Source: Marinibaculum sp040216765 (GTDB taxonomy: Bacteria; Pseudomonadota; Alphaproteobacteria; Ferrovibrionales; Ferrovibrionaceae). From it: DNA of 64,000 nt. The notes under the pieces were generated by a model. The model was not told where the DNA came from. It did not search any database and worked only from the letters and a program-made list of their open reading frames with translations. Location of the stretch: assembly GCA_040216765.1 (NCBI GenBank), contig JAVJON010000007.1:558001-622000 (forward strand), in the 5' to 3' direction. Shown piece after piece: positions 43,757-54,044 of this stretch (positions are counted from its first letter, which is position 1; each line of letters begins with the position of its first letter). The position numbers and the translations under genes are program-made.

Positions 43757-44311
43757 ATGACCGGTCACCCCACCCTGGCGCCCTTCAACTTCAGGGACTG
43801 GATCGCCCGCAACCGCGACCAGCTGAAGCCGCCCGTCGCCAACAAGCAGCTGTTCGACCGGCAGACCGGCATGGTCGTGATGATCGTCGGCGGTCCCAAC
43901 ATGCGGGTCGATTTCCACGACGACCCGGTGGAAGAGTTCTTCTACCAGATCCAGGGCGACATGATCCTGAAGGTGGCGGAAGCCGGCCGGATCTATGACA
44001 TCCGGATCCGCGAAGGCGATGTCTTCCTGTTGCCGCCGCATGTTCGCCACTCGCCGCAGCGGCCGCTTCCCGGCTCCGTCGGGCTTGTGGTCGAGGGCAC
44101 GCGCGGGCCGCAGCACCGCGACGGGTTCGAATGGTACTGCTTCGCCTGCGGCGAACTGGTGCACCGGGTCGAGCTGCAGATCACCGATATCGTGAAGGAC
44201 CTGCCTCCGCTGTTCTCGGCGTTCTACGACAACGAAGAGGAACGCCGCTGCGGTGCCTGCGGCGCCATCCATCCGGGCAGGCAGCCCCCGGACGGCTGGG
44301 CCGCGCTGTGA
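43757..44311 (+). CDS. 3-hydroxyanthranilate 3,4-dioxygenase
   Basis: A 184-residue cupin dioxygenase that opens 3-hydroxyanthranilate to 2-amino-3-carboxymuconate semialdehyde. All functional residues of the Cupriavidus metallidurans enzyme are present with an offset of three: iron ligands His54, Glu60 and His98; substrate-binding Arg50, Arg102 and Glu113; and the rubredoxin-like second metal site Cys128, Cys131, Cys165 and Cys168 (WYCFACGE...CGAC). No kynureninase, kynurenine monooxygenase or ACMS decarboxylase gene is nearby. A GGAGGA site precedes the ATG at 43757. Confidence 0.95.
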   Translation: MTGHPTLAPFNFRDWIARNRDQLKPPVANKQLFDRQTGMVVMIVGGPNMRVDFHDDPVEEFFYQIQGDMILKVAEAGRIYDIRIREGDVFLLPPHVRHSPQRPLPGSVGLVVEGTRGPQHRDGFEWYCFACGELVHRVELQITDIVKDLPPLFSAFYDNEEERRCGACGAIHPGRQPPDGWAAL

Positions 44312-44333
44312 CATCCCCCATCCGGAGACAAAC

Positions 44334-45512
44334 ATGACAAGACGCCCTCTGCTCCTGCTCCCTGCCGCCGCCCTGGCACTGGCCTGCGCCCTCCCCGCCG
44401 CCGCGGAACCGGTGAAGATCGGCATGATCACCACCCTGTCCACCGGCGCCGGCTATCTGGGCGAGGATGTCCGCGACGGCTTCCTGCTCGCCATGAAGGA
44501 GGAAGGCGGCAGGCTCGGCGGCACCGATGTCGAGCTGATCGTCGAGGATGACGGCCTGAATCCGGGCACCGCCAAGCAGCTCGCCGACCGGCTCCTGGAG
44601 CAGGAGAAGGTCGAGCTCATGACCGGCGTGATCTTCTCCAACATCGCGCCCGTGGTGGCCCCGCTGACCATCAGGTCCGGCGGCATCTACATCTCGCCCA
44701 ACGCGGCGCCGTCGACCTTCGCCGGAAAGAATTGCGACCAGGACTATTTCGCCGTCGCCTGGCAGAACGACAGCCTGCACGAGACTGCCGGCATCTACGC
44801 CAACGAGCTGGGCTACAAGAGCGCCTACCTGATCGCGCCGAACTACCAGGCCGGCAAGGATTCCATCGCCGGCTTCAAGCGCTACTTCAAGGGCGAGATC
44901 AAGGGCGAGCTGTTCACCAAGCTGGGGCAGACCGACTATGCCGCCGAGATCGCCAAGCTCCGTGCGGCGGACCCGGAGATGCTGTTCACCTTCCTGCCCG
45001 GCGGCATGGGCATCAACTTCCTCAAGCAGTATTCGCAGGCCGGCCTGACGGACCAGATCCCGCTGGTCGGTTCCATCGCCACGATGGACCCGCGGATCAT
45101 CGCCGCGATCGGCGATGCCGCGCTGGGGGTGCGGTCCTCCTCCCACTGGAATGCCGACCTGGACAATCCGGCCAACAAGGCCTTCGTGGCGAACTTCACG
45201 GAAACCTATGGCCGCCCGCCGACCCCCTATGCCAGCCAGGGCTACGACACCGCGCGCCTGATCGCCAGCGCCCTGAAGGCCACCGGCGGCAAGGTGGTGG
45301 CGGACAAGGACGCCTTCCGCGCCGCGCTGCGTGCCGGAAAATTCGACTCCGTGCGCGGCAGTTTCGCCTTCAACAACAACCAGCACCCGATCAACGACTG
45401 GTACGGCCTGGTGGTCGAGAAGGGCGCCGACGGTGCGCCGGTCAACCGCACGGTCAAGATGATCGCCCCGGGGCACGAGGATGCCTATGCGGCGGAATGC
45501 GCCCTGCAGTAG
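44334..45512 (+). CDS. LIV-type ABC transporter substrate-binding protein
   Basis: A 392-residue periplasmic binding protein of the branched-chain amino acid/aromatic type. A signal peptide (MTRRPLLLLPAAALALACALPAAA) precedes EPVKIGMITTLSTGAGYLGEDVRDGFLLAMKEEGG. GVIFSNIAPVVAPL and YASQGYDTARLIASALKATGG are family blocks. Relatives bind aromatic or carboxylate compounds as often as leucine. Being in an operon with 3-hydroxyanthranilate dioxygenase, it probably binds an aromatic or heteroaromatic acid (inference). A strong hairpin starts 9 nt after its stop. Confidence 0.93.
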   Translation: MTRRPLLLLPAAALALACALPAAAEPVKIGMITTLSTGAGYLGEDVRDGFLLAMKEEGGRLGGTDVELIVEDDGLNPGTAKQLADRLLEQEKVELMTGVIFSNIAPVVAPLTIRSGGIYISPNAAPSTFAGKNCDQDYFAVAWQNDSLHETAGIYANELGYKSAYLIAPNYQAGKDSIAGFKRYFKGEIKGELFTKLGQTDYAAEIAKLRAADPEMLFTFLPGGMGINFLKQYSQAGLTDQIPLVGSIATMDPRIIAAIGDAALGVRSSSHWNADLDNPANKAFVANFTETYGRPPTPYASQGYDTARLIASALKATGGKVVADKDAFRAALRAGKFDSVRGSFAFNNNQHPINDWYGLVVEKGADGAPVNRTVKMIAPGHEDAYAAECALQ

Positions 45513-45521
45513 CGGCGGCCG

Positions 45522-45551
45522 GCGGCGGCGGCAGGATCCTGTCGCCGCCGC
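45522..45551 (+). terminator. Intercistronic hairpin between the binding-protein gene and livH
   Basis: A near-perfect self-complementary stretch centred on CAGGATCCTG (45532-45541), with outer arms GCGGCGGCG and CGCCGCCGC. One G-U pair (45531/45542) is the only departure. It is followed by TTCC. It lies 9 nt after the binding-protein stop and 25 nt before livH, a common place for a partial terminator or mRNA-stabilising stem. Confidence 0.65.
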
Positions 45552-45576
45552 TTCCGCCTAGCATCGGCCCCGCCAG

Positions 45577-46500
45577 ATGACCCTCGTCCTGGAGCAGGTC
45601 CTCAACGGCCTGCAGTTCGGCGTCTTCCTGTTCCTGGTCTCCGCCGGCCTGACCCTGATCTTCGGCGTGATGGGCGTGATCAACCTGGCGCATGGCTCGC
45701 TGGTCATGGTCGGTGCGTTCGCGACCGCCGCGGCGACCCAGGCCCTCGGCTCCTTCCTGCTGGGGCTGCTCGCCGGCCTGGCCGCCGCCGGGCTGACCGG
45801 CGCCGTCATGGAGCTTCTGGTGATCCGCCGGCTGTATCGTCGCGACCATCTGCGCCAGGTCGTCGCCACTTTCGGCATCGTGCTGTTCGCCAACGAGATG
45901 GTCGTCATGATCTGGGGCCGCACGCCGCTGTTCTTCAACGCGCCGGACTGGCTGGGCGGCTCCGTCGAACTGGCCGGCGGCATCGTCTATCCGGTCTATC
46001 GCCTGTTCATCATCGCGGTCGGCATCGCCGTCGCGGCTCTGCTCTACCTGCTGGTGACCCATACCCGCGTCGGCATGCTGATTCGCGCCGGCAGCACCCA
46101 CCGCGAGACGGTCGCCTCCCTGGGTGTCGACATCGCCGCCCTCTCCACCCTGCTGTTCGCTTTCGGCGCCGTGCTTGCCGGGCTGGCCGGCGCGATGGCC
46201 GGGCCGCTGGTCTCGGTGGAGACCGGGATGGGCGAGCGCCTGCTGATCCTGTCCTTCGTGGTGATCGTGATCGGCGGCCTCGGCTCCCTGCCCGGCGCAT
46301 TGACCGCCGCCCTGCTCGTCGGGCTGTTCGACACCCTGGGGCGGGCCTTCCTGCCGGACCTGCTGAAGCTGGTCATGGATCCCGCGGAGGCCGACACGAC
46401 CGGCGGCGCGATCTCCTCCATGTCGGTCTACCTGTTGATGGCGGCGGTCCTGGTGGTGCGCCCCAGCGGCCTGTTCCCGACCGCGGCGGGACGGCATTGA
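45577..46500 (+). CDS. LIV-type ABC transporter permease (LivH family)
   Basis: A 307-residue inner-membrane permease. It begins LEQVLNGLQFGVFLFLVSAGLTLIFGVMGVINLAHGSL, the LivH hallmark, and contains the EAA-like region THTRVGMLIRAGSTHRETVASLGVD and the final VIVIGGLGSLPGALTAALLVGL. About eight membrane segments are visible. It pairs with the LivM protein to form the pore. The stop TGA overlaps the next gene's TTG initiator (TTGA). Confidence 0.93.
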   Translation: MTLVLEQVLNGLQFGVFLFLVSAGLTLIFGVMGVINLAHGSLVMVGAFATAAATQALGSFLLGLLAGLAAAGLTGAVMELLVIRRLYRRDHLRQVVATFGIVLFANEMVVMIWGRTPLFFNAPDWLGGSVELAGGIVYPVYRLFIIAVGIAVAALLYLLVTHTRVGMLIRAGSTHRETVASLGVDIAALSTLLFAFGAVLAGLAGAMAGPLVSVETGMGERLLILSFVVIVIGGLGSLPGALTAALLVGLFDTLGRAFLPDLLKLVMDPAEADTTGGAISSMSVYLLMAAVLVVRPSGLFPTAAGRH

Positions 46501-47549
46501 CCGCGCAGGACCGGCCGGCGCGCCGCCTGCTGCCGCTTGCCGCGCCGGCCGCCGGACTGCTGCTGCTGCTGGCGCTGCCCGCGCTGCTGGGTGCGATCGA
46601 CCAGGGCTTCCTGGTCGGCACCGCGACACGGATCCTGATCTACGGCATTGCCGCGACCAGCCTCAACTTCCTGCTGGGCTATGGCGGGATGGTCAGCCTC
46701 GGCCACGCCGCCTATCTGGGCATCGGCGCCTATGTCACCGGCATCCTGTCGGTCAACCTGTTCGAGGATGCCACCCTGCTCGGCCTGGGCGGCAGCAACC
46801 TGGCACTGGTCGCCTGGCCGGCCTCCATGCTGGTTGCCGGGATCTTCGCCCTGGCGATCGGCGCGCTGTCGCTGCGCACGAAGGGCATCTACTTCATCAT
46901 GATCACCCTGGCCTTCGCGCAGATGGTCTACTACCTGGCGGTCTCGCTGGAACGCTATGGCGGCGATGACGGCTTCATGATGATCGACGGGCGGTCCCGC
47001 CTGCCGGGCCTGGACCTGGCCGGCCATGTCCCGTTCTATTTCGCGGTCCTGGCGCTGTTCCTGCTGGCCGCCTGGGGTTTCCACCGGGCCACCGGCTCGC
47101 GCTTCGGGATCGTGCTGCAGGGCTGCCGCGAGAACGAGCCGCGGATGCGCGCGCTGGGCTGCCCGACCTATCGCTACAAGCTGGCGGCCTTCGTCATCGC
47201 CGGCGCCGTGACCGGGCTGGCCGGCGCGCTGCTGGCGAACCTCGCCGAATATGTCAGCCCGGACTACATGCACTGGACGCAGTCCGGCGACCTGCTGGTC
47301 ATGGTGATCCTGGGCGGGGTCGGCACCGCGCTCGGGCCGCTGCTGGGGGTGGCGGCCTTCTTCCTGATCGAGGCCTTCCTGCCGGGCCTGCTGCACCTCG
47401 CCGGGCTGCCGGACCTGGCCGAGCATTGGCGCGTGCTGTTCGGGCCGTTCCTGGTGCTGGTCGTGCTGTTCTCCCGCGGCGGGATCCTGGGCGGGCTGCG
47501 GCGCCTGCCCGACCTGCTGCCGTCCGGCCGGAGGGACGCCCGTGGCTGA
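46497..47549 (+). CDS. LIV-type ABC transporter permease (LivM family)
   Basis: A 350-residue permease of the LivM type. ILIYGIAATSLNFLLGYGGMVSLGHAAYLGIGAYVTGIL and GIVLQGCRENEPRMRALGCPTYRYKLAAFVIAGAVTGLAGAL are typical. The initiator is TTG at 46497 (then ACCGCGCAG), a rare start supported by the 4-nt overlap with livH and by the lack of an ATG before the first membrane segment. It overlaps the ATPase gene by 8 nt. Confidence 0.92.
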   Translation: MTAQDRPARRLLPLAAPAAGLLLLLALPALLGAIDQGFLVGTATRILIYGIAATSLNFLLGYGGMVSLGHAAYLGIGAYVTGILSVNLFEDATLLGLGGSNLALVAWPASMLVAGIFALAIGALSLRTKGIYFIMITLAFAQMVYYLAVSLERYGGDDGFMMIDGRSRLPGLDLAGHVPFYFAVLALFLLAAWGFHRATGSRFGIVLQGCRENEPRMRALGCPTYRYKLAAFVIAGAVTGLAGALLANLAEYVSPDYMHWTQSGDLLVMVILGGVGTALGPLLGVAAFFLIEAFLPGLLHLAGLPDLAEHWRVLFGPFLVLVVLFSRGGILGGLRRLPDLLPSGRRDARG

Positions 47550-48335
47550 CCGCGCGCCCCTGCTGCAATGCCTCGACCTGTGCAAGGCGTTCGGCGCGCT
47601 GGCGGTCGCCGACCGGATCGACCTGGCCGTGGAGGCGGACGAGATCCATGCGGTCATCGGGCCGAACGGCGCGGGCAAGAGCAGCCTCGTCGGGCTGCTC
47701 TGCGGCCAGCTGCAGCCGGATGCCGGCACCATCCGCTTCGACGGGCGGGAGATCACCGGGCTGTCGGAAACCGACCGGCCGCACCGCGGCCTGGTGCGGT
47801 CGTTCCAGGTCACCTCGGTGTTCCAGGATTTCACCGCCCTGCAGAATGTCGCCCTGGCGGTGCAGCTGCAGGCGGGCCACAGCTTCTCCTTCCTGCGCCC
47901 CGCCCGCGGCGACCGGCGCCTGACGGAGCCGGCTGCGGCGCTGCTGGACCGGGTCGGGCTGGCGGCGGCCGCGGACCAGCCGGCGCATGCGCTGTCCCAT
48001 GGCCAGCAGCGTCAGCTGGAGATCGCCATGGCGCTGGCCCTGCGGCCGCGCCTGCTGGTGCTGGACGAACCGCTGGCCGGCATGGGGGCGGAGGAATCGC
48101 AGGCGATGATCGCCCTGCTGCAGGCCATGCGCGGCCAGGTCGGCATGCTGCTGATCGAGCATGACATGGACGCGGTCTTCGCCCTGGCGGACCGGATCTC
48201 GGTGCTGGTCGCCGGCCGGATCATCGCCAGCGGGCCACCCGCGACGATCCGCAGCGATGCCGCCGTGCAGGAGGCCTATCTGGGCGGGGAAGCCCTCGGC
48301 CGGGATATTCCCGCGACTGCAACGGAGGCACCGTA

Positions 48336-48336
<1 letters not shown>
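47542..48336 (+). CDS. LIV-type ABC transporter ATP-binding protein (LivG family)
   Basis: A 264-residue ATPase. Walker A is GPNGAGKSS, the signature is LSHGQQRQLEIAMAL, Walker B is LLVLDEPLAGMG, and the switch His lies in LIEHDMDAVF. The long insert between Walker A and signature, with RPHRGLVRSFQVTSVFQDFTALQNV, marks the LivG branch. The initiator is GTG at 47542. The stop TAA shares one base with the livF ATG. Confidence 0.94.
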
Positions 48337-49037
<701 letters not shown>

Positions 49038-49040
49038 CCC

Positions 49041-50264
49041 TCAGCCGGCTTCCGCCAGGGTCCAGCGCACGGGCAGCCGGAGGGGGCCACGGAACGCGAT
49101 GTTGGGCGGGAATTCCGGGGCATCCGGCTCGGCGAGGTCCACCGTCGCGAAGCGGTCCAGCATGCCGTTCAGGACGGCCGCGACCTCGATCCGGGCCAGT
49201 GGCACGCCGAGGCAGTAGTGCAGCCCCTTGCCGAAGGACAGATGCGCGCCGCTGTTGGCACGGGAAGGGTCGAAGCTGTCGGGCGCGGCGAACACCGCCG
49301 GGTCGCGATTGGCCGCGGCCAGCGACAGCATCAGCTTCGCGCCCGCGGGCACCGCCGCGCCACCGATCACGCAATCCTCCTTGGCGATGCGCCGCCAGGC
49401 GGTCACCGAGGAATCGTAGCGCAGGGTTTCCTCGATCACGTCGGCAATGCTGTCCCGGCCGGCCCGCAGCTTCGGCCAGAGCCCGTGCAGCAGGACCTGC
49501 CGGATGCAGTTGGCCGCCAGGTTCGTCGTGGTCTCATGCCCGGCGAAGCTCAACCCGAAGACGATGCTGGCGATCTCCTGGTCGGTCAGCGGCGGGTCGA
49601 CATCGTCGTCCTGCAACAGGTCCGAGGTCAGGTCGTCGGCCGGCGCCCGGCGGCGGTCCGCCACGAAGGCCTCGCAATAGTCCCAGAACGCCACCATGGT
49701 GCGGGCCGCGCGGACCTGTGCCCCGGCCGTCGGGCGGCCCCAGTTCACCACCAGCTTGTCGGCGCACCAGGCCTTGATGCGGTCCGCGTCGGTGTCGGGG
49801 AAGCCGATCATGGTGAAGATCGTGAGCGCCGGCAGCGGGTAGCAGAGCGCCTGCATCAGGTCGCCTCCGCCCGCCCCGGCGATATCGTCCAGGATCGCGC
49901 CGCAGCGGGCCTCTATGACCGGGGTCAGCACCCGCATGCGGCGTGCGGAGAAGCCGCGCGCCAATGGCCGGCGAAACCGGGTATGCCCCGGCCGGTCGGC
50001 ATTCGACATGACCGGCAGGATGCGGAAGCCCGCCTTCAGGATCGCCATCGCCTCGTCGCAGAGCGGCAGCAGCGGGGTCTGGGCGTTCGCGGCGGAGAAC
50101 AGTTCCGGATGGCTGAAGACATGGTCGACATCGGCATGCCGGGTGACGACCCACATGTCGATCGCCGGGCAATAGCTGACCGGTGCCTCCTGCCGCAGGC
50201 TGGCGAGGAAGGGATAGGGATCGGCGATGCTTTCCGCCGAAAGCGGATCGAAGGACGCGGTCAC
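49041..50264 (-). CDS. Cytochrome P450
   Basis: A 407-residue soluble class I P450. The oxygen-activating I-helix is AGHETT (241-246), the K-helix ExxR is EETLR (Glu279-Arg282), and the haem loop FGKGLHYCLG places the thiolate at Cys351. It needs a ferredoxin and reductase, neither of which is adjacent. Position at the end of the 3-hydroxyanthranilate/LIV block and a shared AATAGCAG upstream element suggest it hydroxylates an intermediate of the same pathway (inference). GTG start at 50264 with AGGGGG upstream. Confidence 0.93.
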   Translation of the reverse strand: MTASFDPLSAESIADPYPFLASLRQEAPVSYCPAIDMWVVTRHADVDHVFSHPELFSAANAQTPLLPLCDEAMAILKAGFRILPVMSNADRPGHTRFRRPLARGFSARRMRVLTPVIEARCGAILDDIAGAGGGDLMQALCYPLPALTIFTMIGFPDTDADRIKAWCADKLVVNWGRPTAGAQVRAARTMVAFWDYCEAFVADRRRAPADDLTSDLLQDDDVDPPLTDQEIASIVFGLSFAGHETTTNLAANCIRQVLLHGLWPKLRAGRDSIADVIEETLRYDSSVTAWRRIAKEDCVIGGAAVPAGAKLMLSLAAANRDPAVFAAPDSFDPSRANSGAHLSFGKGLHYCLGVPLARIEVAAVLNGMLDRFATVDLAEPDAPEFPPNIAFRGPLRLPVRWTLAEAG

Positions 50265-50312
50265 GGCGCCACCCCCTGTTCGGGCCTCTGATCCGGCGAG
50301 ACTAACCCTGCC

Positions 50313-50368
50313 CTGCTATTCCCACATATGAATTTATCGGATCCGGCTATACCGGATCGCAATAGCAG
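50313..50368. promoter_or_regulatory. Nested inverted repeats upstream of the P450 gene
   Basis: The outer arms are CTGCTATT (50313-50320) and AATAGCAG (50361-50368). Inside them is GATCCGG/CCGGATC (50340-50346 and 50352-50358) with a CTATA loop. The minus-strand AATAGCAG lies 48 nt before the P450 start, as the same octamer lies 46 nt before the alpha/beta hydrolase start (42955-42962). It may be an operator or a promoter element, and the inner stem may also terminate the ABC-2 permease transcript. Confidence 0.45.
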
Positions 50369-50372
50369 ATCG

Positions 50373-51130
50373 TCAGGTCCGCAAGCGGTAGCCGGTCCGG
50401 AAGATCCAGACGATGGTGGCGACGCACAGCACCATGAAACCGAAGGTCATGCCGAAACTGATCCAGGGATCGACATCGGCATGGCCATAGAAGGCCCAGC
50501 GCATGCCGCTGACCAGGTAGACCACCGGGTTGAACAGGGTGATCGTCTGCCAGAGCGGCGGCAGCATGCTGATCGAATAGAAGGTCCCGCCCAGGAAGGC
50601 GAGCGGCGTGACGATCATCAGCGGCACGACCTGCAGTTTCTCGAAGCCGTCCGCCCAGACCCCCAGGATGAAGCCGAACAGGCTGAAGGTGATCGCGGTC
50701 AGCGGCAGGAACACCGCCACCGCCAGCGGATGGGCGAGCTCGTAGGGCACGAAGAGCCGTGCGGTGGCCATGATGATGACGCCGAGGATCACCGACTTCG
50801 TCGCCGCGGCGCCGACATAGCCCAGCAGCGCCTCGCCAACAGAGACCGGCGCGGAGAGCAGTTCGTAGATCGTGCCGGTGAACTTCGGCAGGTAGATTCC
50901 GAACGAGGCGTTGGAGATGCTCTCGGTCAGCAGGGTCAGCATGATCAGCCCCGGCACGATGAAGGCGCCGTAGGGAATGCCGTCGACCGTATCGACCCGG
51001 CTGCCGATCGCGGCGCCGAAGACGATGAAGTAAAGCGAGGTGGAGAGCACCGGCGAGGCGATGCTCTGGAACAGGGTGCGCCAGGTGCGCCCCATCTCGT
51101 AGAGGTAGATCGCGCGAATGGCCGGAAGGT

Positions 51131-51134
<4 letters not shown>
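50373..51134 (-). CDS. ABC-2 type transporter permease
   Basis: A 253-residue permease with six hydrophobic segments. It shows the ABC-2 pattern SPVLSTSLYFIVFGAAIG, GLIMLTLLTESISNASFGIYLPKFTGTIYELLSAPVS and PLAFLGGTFYSISMLPPLWQTITLFNPVVYLVSGMRW. It resembles E. coli YadH. The cargo is unknown. It overlaps the ATPase gene by 4 nt, forming a two-gene exporter. Confidence 0.92.
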
Positions 51135-52063
<929 letters not shown>

Positions 52064-52133
52064 GGGAAACCTTCCTGCTGGCGGGACGGCCGGACTCGCA
52101 TGCGCCGGCCGCCCGCAACAGATAGGTGACGGC

Positions 52134-52742
52134 CTAGTCCGGGACCACCCCCAATTCGCGCAACAGGGCCTCGCTCAGGGCCGGCCGGCGAAAACGGTAG
52201 GGCAGGCCCAGATAGTCCAGGTAGAAGCCGAGCCCGGCCAGGGTCGTATCGTCCAGTTCGCCATTGGGTGCCGCCGACAGGAACTTGCGGTCGCGCAGGC
52301 TGGCCTGCAGGGCCGCGATCGCCCGCGCATCCAGAGGCCGCTCGAACAGCCCGGCGGTGCCGCCATCCGCGCTGACCGCGACCAGCACCCGGCCGTCGGC
52401 CTCCGCCAGGCTGAAGGGCGCGCCATCGGCGCAGGCGACCCGCCAGCCGCGGGCCTGTCCGTCGGGCAGCATCCAGGCGAGGTCCGACAGCATCGGGTCG
52501 CCCAGGTCCAGCGGCGGCGCGGCCGGCGGTCCATCCGTCCGGCAGTCCGCCACCCCCGGGCCGAAGTGCAGGCGCTCCGGAAACGGGGCCTCCCCGCCCA
52601 TCGGCGGGCCGGCGACACCGGCCAGCCGGCGCAGGTCGACCAGATCGTAGCGGCCCTGCGGCTCTGCCGATGCCGCCCCTGCCAGCACCCACGGTGCCAG
52701 GAGGCCGGCCAGCAGGAACATCGCCAGCGGTCGTGGAATCAT
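52134..52742 (-). CDS. Exported protein of unknown function with a peptidoglycan-binding-like tail
   Basis: A 202-residue protein with a signal peptide (MIPRPLAMFLLAGLLAPWVLAGAASA). The middle (residues ~60-125) has no recognised domain. The C-terminal ~65 residues (ARAIAALQASLRDRKFLSAAPNGELDDTTLAGLGFYLDYLGL) resemble the short three-helix peptidoglycan_binding_1 repeat, which would anchor it to the cell wall. This similarity is by eye only. It is divergent from the YcaQ-type glycosylase gene. Confidence 0.65.
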   Translation of the reverse strand: MIPRPLAMFLLAGLLAPWVLAGAASAEPQGRYDLVDLRRLAGVAGPPMGGEAPFPERLHFGPGVADCRTDGPPAAPPLDLGDPMLSDLAWMLPDGQARGWRVACADGAPFSLAEADGRVLVAVSADGGTAGLFERPLDARAIAALQASLRDRKFLSAAPNGELDDTTLAGLGFYLDYLGLPYRFRRPALSEALLRELGVVPD

Positions 52743-52834
52743 GCCGTCCTCGCCGTTCTTCGCAGATGCGCGCCCGGCGCAGCATAGCGGCTTTTCGGCT
52801 GCCTGCAGCGGCGACAGCGGTTAAGCTCCCGGCG

Positions 52835-53992
52835 ATGCCCAGGACCCCGCCCCCGCCCGTCTCCCTCAGCAAGGCCGAAGCCCGCCGCCTCTGGCTGCGC
52901 GCCCAGAGGCTGGACGAGCCTGCGCCGTTCGGCAGCGGCAGCGCGGCCGTCCAGGCGGCGGTAGAGCATCTGGGCTATGTGCAGATCGACACGATCAACG
53001 TGATCGAGCGCTGCCACCACCACATCCTCTGGTCCCGCATCCCGGACTACCGGCGGGCCGACCTGCGGGCCGCGCAGACCGCCGAGAAGAGCGTGTTCGA
53101 ATACTGGACCCATGCGCTGTCCTACGTGCCGGTGCGGGACATCCGCTTCTTCCTGCCGGACATGCAGCGCCAGAAGCGGGCCCCGTCCTCCTGGTTCGCC
53201 AATGTGAAGCCGGCGGACCTGCGCAAGGTGATGCGCCTGGCCCGCACGCAGGGGCCGCTGTCGATCCGCGACATCGACGACGACGTGCTGGTGGAGAAGA
53301 CCCATGCCTGGGCCAGCCGCAAGCCGTCACGGCGCGCGCTGCAGCTGGCCTTTTTCACCGGCGCCCTGACCGTGTCGGCCCGCGACGGCATGCTGAAGAG
53401 CTACGACCTGCCGGAGCGGCATTTCGGCTGGCAGCAACGGCCGCGGCCGGCGACCGAGCGGCAGGTCCTGGCCTACCTGCTGGATCGCGCCCTGCAGGCG
53501 CAGGGCCTGGTCAGCCTGGACTCCATCTGCCACCTGGATGCCGGCCGCAAGCCGGCGATCCGGGACCTCATCGAGGCGCGGATGCGGCGCGGCACCCTGG
53601 TGCCGGTCGCGATCGAGGATGCCGGCAAGGTGGCGCACTGGGCCACGCCGGAGGCCCTGGCCGGCGCCGGCGCGCCGCTGCCGGACGGGCTGCATATCCT
53701 GTCCCCCTTCGATCCGCTGATCATCCAGCGAAAGCGCCTGGCGCTGTTCTTCGACTACGATCACCTGTTCGAAGCCTATGTCCCGAAGGCGAAGCGGCAG
53801 CTCGGCTATTTTGCGCTGCCGGTGCTGCAGGGCGACCGGGTCGTGGCGGCCCTGGACCTGAAGGCCGACAGGACGAACCGCAGGCTGCTGCTGCAGCAAT
53901 GGACCTGGACCGGCCGTCGTCGCGGCGCGGCGCTCAAGGCCGGCATCGAAGCGGCGCTGGACCGTTTCGCGGCCTTCCAGTTCGGCGATTGA
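52835..53992 (+). CDS. YcaQ/AlkX-type winged-helix DNA glycosylase
   Basis: A 385-residue HTH_42 family protein. AEARRLWLRAQRLDEPAP begins the first winged helix, and LGYVQIDTINVIERCHHHILWSRIPDYR carries the QxD motif of the YcaQ branch (the AlkZ branch has QxQ). HILSPFDPLIIQRKRLALFFDYDHLFEAYVPKAKRQLGYFALPVL is the conserved C-terminal block. YcaQ enzymes unhook DNA interstrand crosslinks and remove bulky alkylated bases. The start is the ATG at 52835; the upstream in-frame extension overlaps the divergent gene. Confidence 0.88.
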   Translation: MPRTPPPPVSLSKAEARRLWLRAQRLDEPAPFGSGSAAVQAAVEHLGYVQIDTINVIERCHHHILWSRIPDYRRADLRAAQTAEKSVFEYWTHALSYVPVRDIRFFLPDMQRQKRAPSSWFANVKPADLRKVMRLARTQGPLSIRDIDDDVLVEKTHAWASRKPSRRALQLAFFTGALTVSARDGMLKSYDLPERHFGWQQRPRPATERQVLAYLLDRALQAQGLVSLDSICHLDAGRKPAIRDLIEARMRRGTLVPVAIEDAGKVAHWATPEALAGAGAPLPDGLHILSPFDPLIIQRKRLALFFDYDHLFEAYVPKAKRQLGYFALPVLQGDRVVAALDLKADRTNRRLLLQQWTWTGRRRGAALKAGIEAALDRFAAFQFGD

Positions 53993-54044
53993 TGCGGGCC
54001 GCCGGGCGCGGCCCCGGCGCGTCGTACCGAAGGAGGGAGAACCC

